The notes below the pieces were generated by a model. It did not search any database, was not told where the DNA came from, and saw nothing but the letters and a program-made list of their open reading frames with translations. From contig QNGE01001251.1 of the NCBI GenBank assembly GCA_008508345.1, positions 42,179-106,178 on the forward strand: a DNA stretch of 64,000 nt, written 5' to 3'. This DNA is from Paragonimus westermani (taxonomy: Eukaryota > Platyhelminthes > Trematoda > Plagiorchiida > Troglotrematidae). Below, one piece after another: positions 62,166 to 64,000 of this stretch. The position numbers were made by a program, and so were the translations under genes. Numbering within the stretch: the stretch's first letter is position 1; each line of letters opens with the position of its first letter.

Positions 62166-62900
62166 CTATGGACATCTGTCCGTCGGAGCGTACGCCGATA
62201 TAATGAATACACAACGCCTTTCTGATTTGCGTCGACAGACTTTTACCGACGTATTGAGTCTGACAGCGCACAAGCGACTGTTCACTGGGATCCAATCGAG
62301 CAAACATTGCTCTGCACGGGAACTCAGCGCGATTCCCACTCCAGCTCGACCGTGAGATTCAGCTTCGGCGTCACCAGAAACCCTGAGACAGAAGCGCTTG
62401 GATCGACAGCTATCTAGAGGTGAGCTCAAATGGATAACTGTGCTAGAGTCGTAGACTCGCGTCTCCGACACACAGCACACATCAAGCTCCAGACTTGAGA
62501 GAGTACTTGCCAGAGCAGCTTGCTGACCGATTTGTCGGAGAGTGCGGACATTGAAGGCGCCAATGTTTACCAGTTGTCTTGGCCTCAGAAAACAATTATC
62601 GCCCGAAGGCACATGGAAGGCAGAAGAAATAGGGGGTAAAACGGTAGGAGAAAGTCGTGGTCGGTTAGTAATGTCACTGTTGAGAGAACGATAACTTCTG
62701 ATACTTCCCGGTCGTTTATGCCGCGGAAGGGGGTTGACTTGAGGGACCCCACCCCGAGCCTCTGACTCAAAAGTCTGACCTGCGAGACAACAGGATATAG
62801 GGTTTTCTTGGGGGACCCTACCCGGAGCCAATGACTCAAGAGTCTGACTCACTTGGCAGTGAGGGGCTTGCCTAGCCCGAGGGCGCAGTGAATAAGACAA
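62166..62900 (-). CDS. 5' part of RTE-like retrotransposon ORF (endonuclease N-terminus), truncated
   Basis: A 244-codon uninterrupted frame starting at 62900. The first 110 or so residues are a Pro/Ser/Arg-rich leader. An endonuclease/exonuclease/phosphatase-type start then appears as NIGAFNVRTL (about 62550-62575), with CCVSETRV, GVGIALSSRAE, LLDWIPVNSRLCAVRL and ISAYAPTD in the order seen in RTE-type retrotransposon endonucleases. The text ends right after the ISAYAPTD motif; the rest of the endonuclease and the whole RT are missing. The lack of stops and frameshifts suggests it is much younger than the left-end copy. It lies in the opposite orientation to that copy and to the adaptor gene. 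Confidence 0.85.
   Translation of the reverse strand: MSYSLRPRARQAPHCQVSQTLESLAPGRVPQENPISCCLAGQTFESEARGGVPQVNPLPRHKRPGSIRSYRSLNSDITNRPRLSPTVLPPISSAFHVPSGDNCFLRPRQLVNIGAFNVRTLRQIGQQAALASTLSSLELDVCCVSETRVYDSSTVIHLSSPLDSCRSKRFCLRVSGDAEAESHGRAGVGIALSSRAEQCLLDWIPVNSRLCAVRLNTSVKVCRRKSERRCVFIISAYAPTDRCP
62731..62870 (-). repeat. Imperfect tandem duplication (about 60-70 bp unit) inside the retroelement leader ORF
   Basis: Two adjacent units share TTGACTTGAGGGACCC/TTTCTTGGGGGACCC and GACTCAAAAGTCTGAC/GACTCAAGAGTCTGAC blocks. In protein the units read QTLESLAPGRVPQENPI and QTFESEARGGVPQVNPL, so the duplication keeps the frame. Confidence 0.7.
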
Positions 62901-63420
62901 TAATGTCTGATTCTGAACACTGCTGCGCGCAGCGGATGTACTCGAAGCTACATCAGGCTTTTGAGAGATATTTGATGTTTTTCGACCGTATTGGATAATA
63001 CGCCGGCGGTCACGGTCAACCGTTGGGCGATCGGAGTGCTCTTTGTTTAAGGGTACCTTTTCTAACCCCCTTCTTCCTGATACGGAAGACAGCAGTGCCG
63101 CAACTATAAAAATAGTTCTGCTGTATGCCCATAGGATCGTGCCTCACTGCCTAAGCACTCCTACGCGGTCAGCAGTGCGACATACAATCCTATGAGTGTA
63201 ACTGCTTTTCGTCTGACTGCTCCCCTTTGGCCTGTCTGACCAGGTTGCACCTGGAAGGACCGGAGTCCTAGTCAGCATAGCCCGCCGGATCAAAACAGTA
63301 CACAAGCCTGACCACCACGTCAAGGTAGCAGTATAGGTCGGGGACAAGTATAGTAGACAAAAGAATAAGTTGTCCATTTCCAATATCGGCACGACTGAAC
63401 AGAACAACAAATGAAACATA

Positions 63421-64000
63421 CTGGTTTTCCGGTCACTTCCAAGAGTTTAATCGAGTGATAGAGAGGCGGTTCAGGTGTTACAAACAGAAGGAATTTTCGT
63501 AAGGTGGGTCACGCGTTCGTTTAAGTCACTGAAGACTTTACATGGACCATCAGGTTGCAAAACCGAATTTATCAAAAATATCAATGGAAAAGGTAATTGG
63601 GTGTCCATCACATTACTGTGACAATCGTAATGCCAGCGCAGATAGCAAAAGTTAACGGAGTACTGATGAATGACAAAAACATTGTTGATGGTAAGTGGAG
63701 AATTCTGCTTGATTTACCTTGTGCGTCACCCACAAATTAATGGAGCTTTCACATTTCCGTAGACTTCTTAACCAATCCCTTTTTGAAAAGAATTATTTGC
63801 CTATCATAATGCGACCATGCCTAATGCGAAGTGTATAACACGGTTGCCTGAAAGAATCGTGGCCGGAATTCACTTTCCAGTCATCGCAACAATATGTACT
63901 ACTGACGGTTGCTAACGTAAAGTGAATCCGAGTACCGCACCTCTTTGAAAGGCACCGGCTGAAAAATTTGTGAGAATCCGAAACGTGCGATTACCTCTGG
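63421..64000. other. Right-end flank, no recognised feature
   Basis: About 580 bases with no long open frame or motif I recognise. Part may still belong to the 5' end of the neighbouring retroelement. Confidence 0.5.

Larger units (their letters stand above)
62166..63420 (-). mobile_element. 3'-truncated RTE-like element, 5' region retained
   Basis: The endonuclease frame at 62166-62900 is preceded on the - strand by about 500 bases of GC-richer sequence (about 62901-63420) that I read as the element's 5' untranslated region. It includes another open frame at 63144-63419. The left limit at about 62165 is abrupt. The right limit is uncertain. No poly(A) tail or target-site duplication was identified. 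Confidence 0.65.

Noticed and set aside
1..64000. CRISPR arrays, operons, integrons, phage or plasmid modules
   Set aside because: The sequence is eukaryotic in style with spliced genes. No regularly spaced direct repeats, ribosome-binding-site-led gene clusters or prokaryotic mobility genes were seen.

Overview
The window reads as nuclear DNA of a multicellular eukaryote, most likely a digenean trematode (flatworm). It has short open frames broken by long AT-leaning introns with GT..AG borders, scattered microsatellites, and non-LTR retrotransposon pieces whose endonuclease/reverse-transcriptase text resembles RTE-clade elements common in flukes. I see no prokaryotic operons, rRNA, tRNA or CRISPR arrays. 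The species is an inference; nothing here names it.

The only securely recognised cellular gene lies on the + strand. It encodes an SH2-domain adaptor of the SHB/SHD/SHE/SHF family. Six exons are solid: 39992-40614, 47948-48379, 49458-50457, 52621-53566, 53739-53858 and 56488-56698. Two more 5' exons (16777-16897 and 35134-35279) join in matching reading phase but are less certain. Read from the ATG at 16830, the eight exons give 3546 coding bases, or 1181 residues. About 1070 residues are low-complexity Ser/Thr/Pro/Gln-rich sequence, followed by one C-terminal SH2 domain split between the last two exons. The domain carries the phosphotyrosine-binding FLVR arginine. The protein would be a cytoplasmic scaffold: the tail binds phosphotyrosine on an activated kinase or receptor, and the long disordered arm offers Tyr and Pro motifs to other SH2/SH3 proteins.

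The left end (about 1-2810, + strand) is a decayed RTE-like element with endonuclease and reverse-transcriptase text, many frameshifts, and a deletion that removes the catalytic centre of the RT. A related piece of its 5' region recurs near 11.12-11.37 kb. The right end (62166 to about 63420, - strand) holds the 5' part of a younger RTE-like copy. Its 244-codon frame is open and it stops abruptly inside the endonuclease.

The rest is intron or intergenic sequence. Some open, splice-bounded segments at 17.4-29.5 kb (+) and 25.7-28.6 kb (-) join in phase and could be exons of one or two unrecognised genes, but chance can produce such patterns, so they are listed with low confidence. Most other open frames are shadows or chance.
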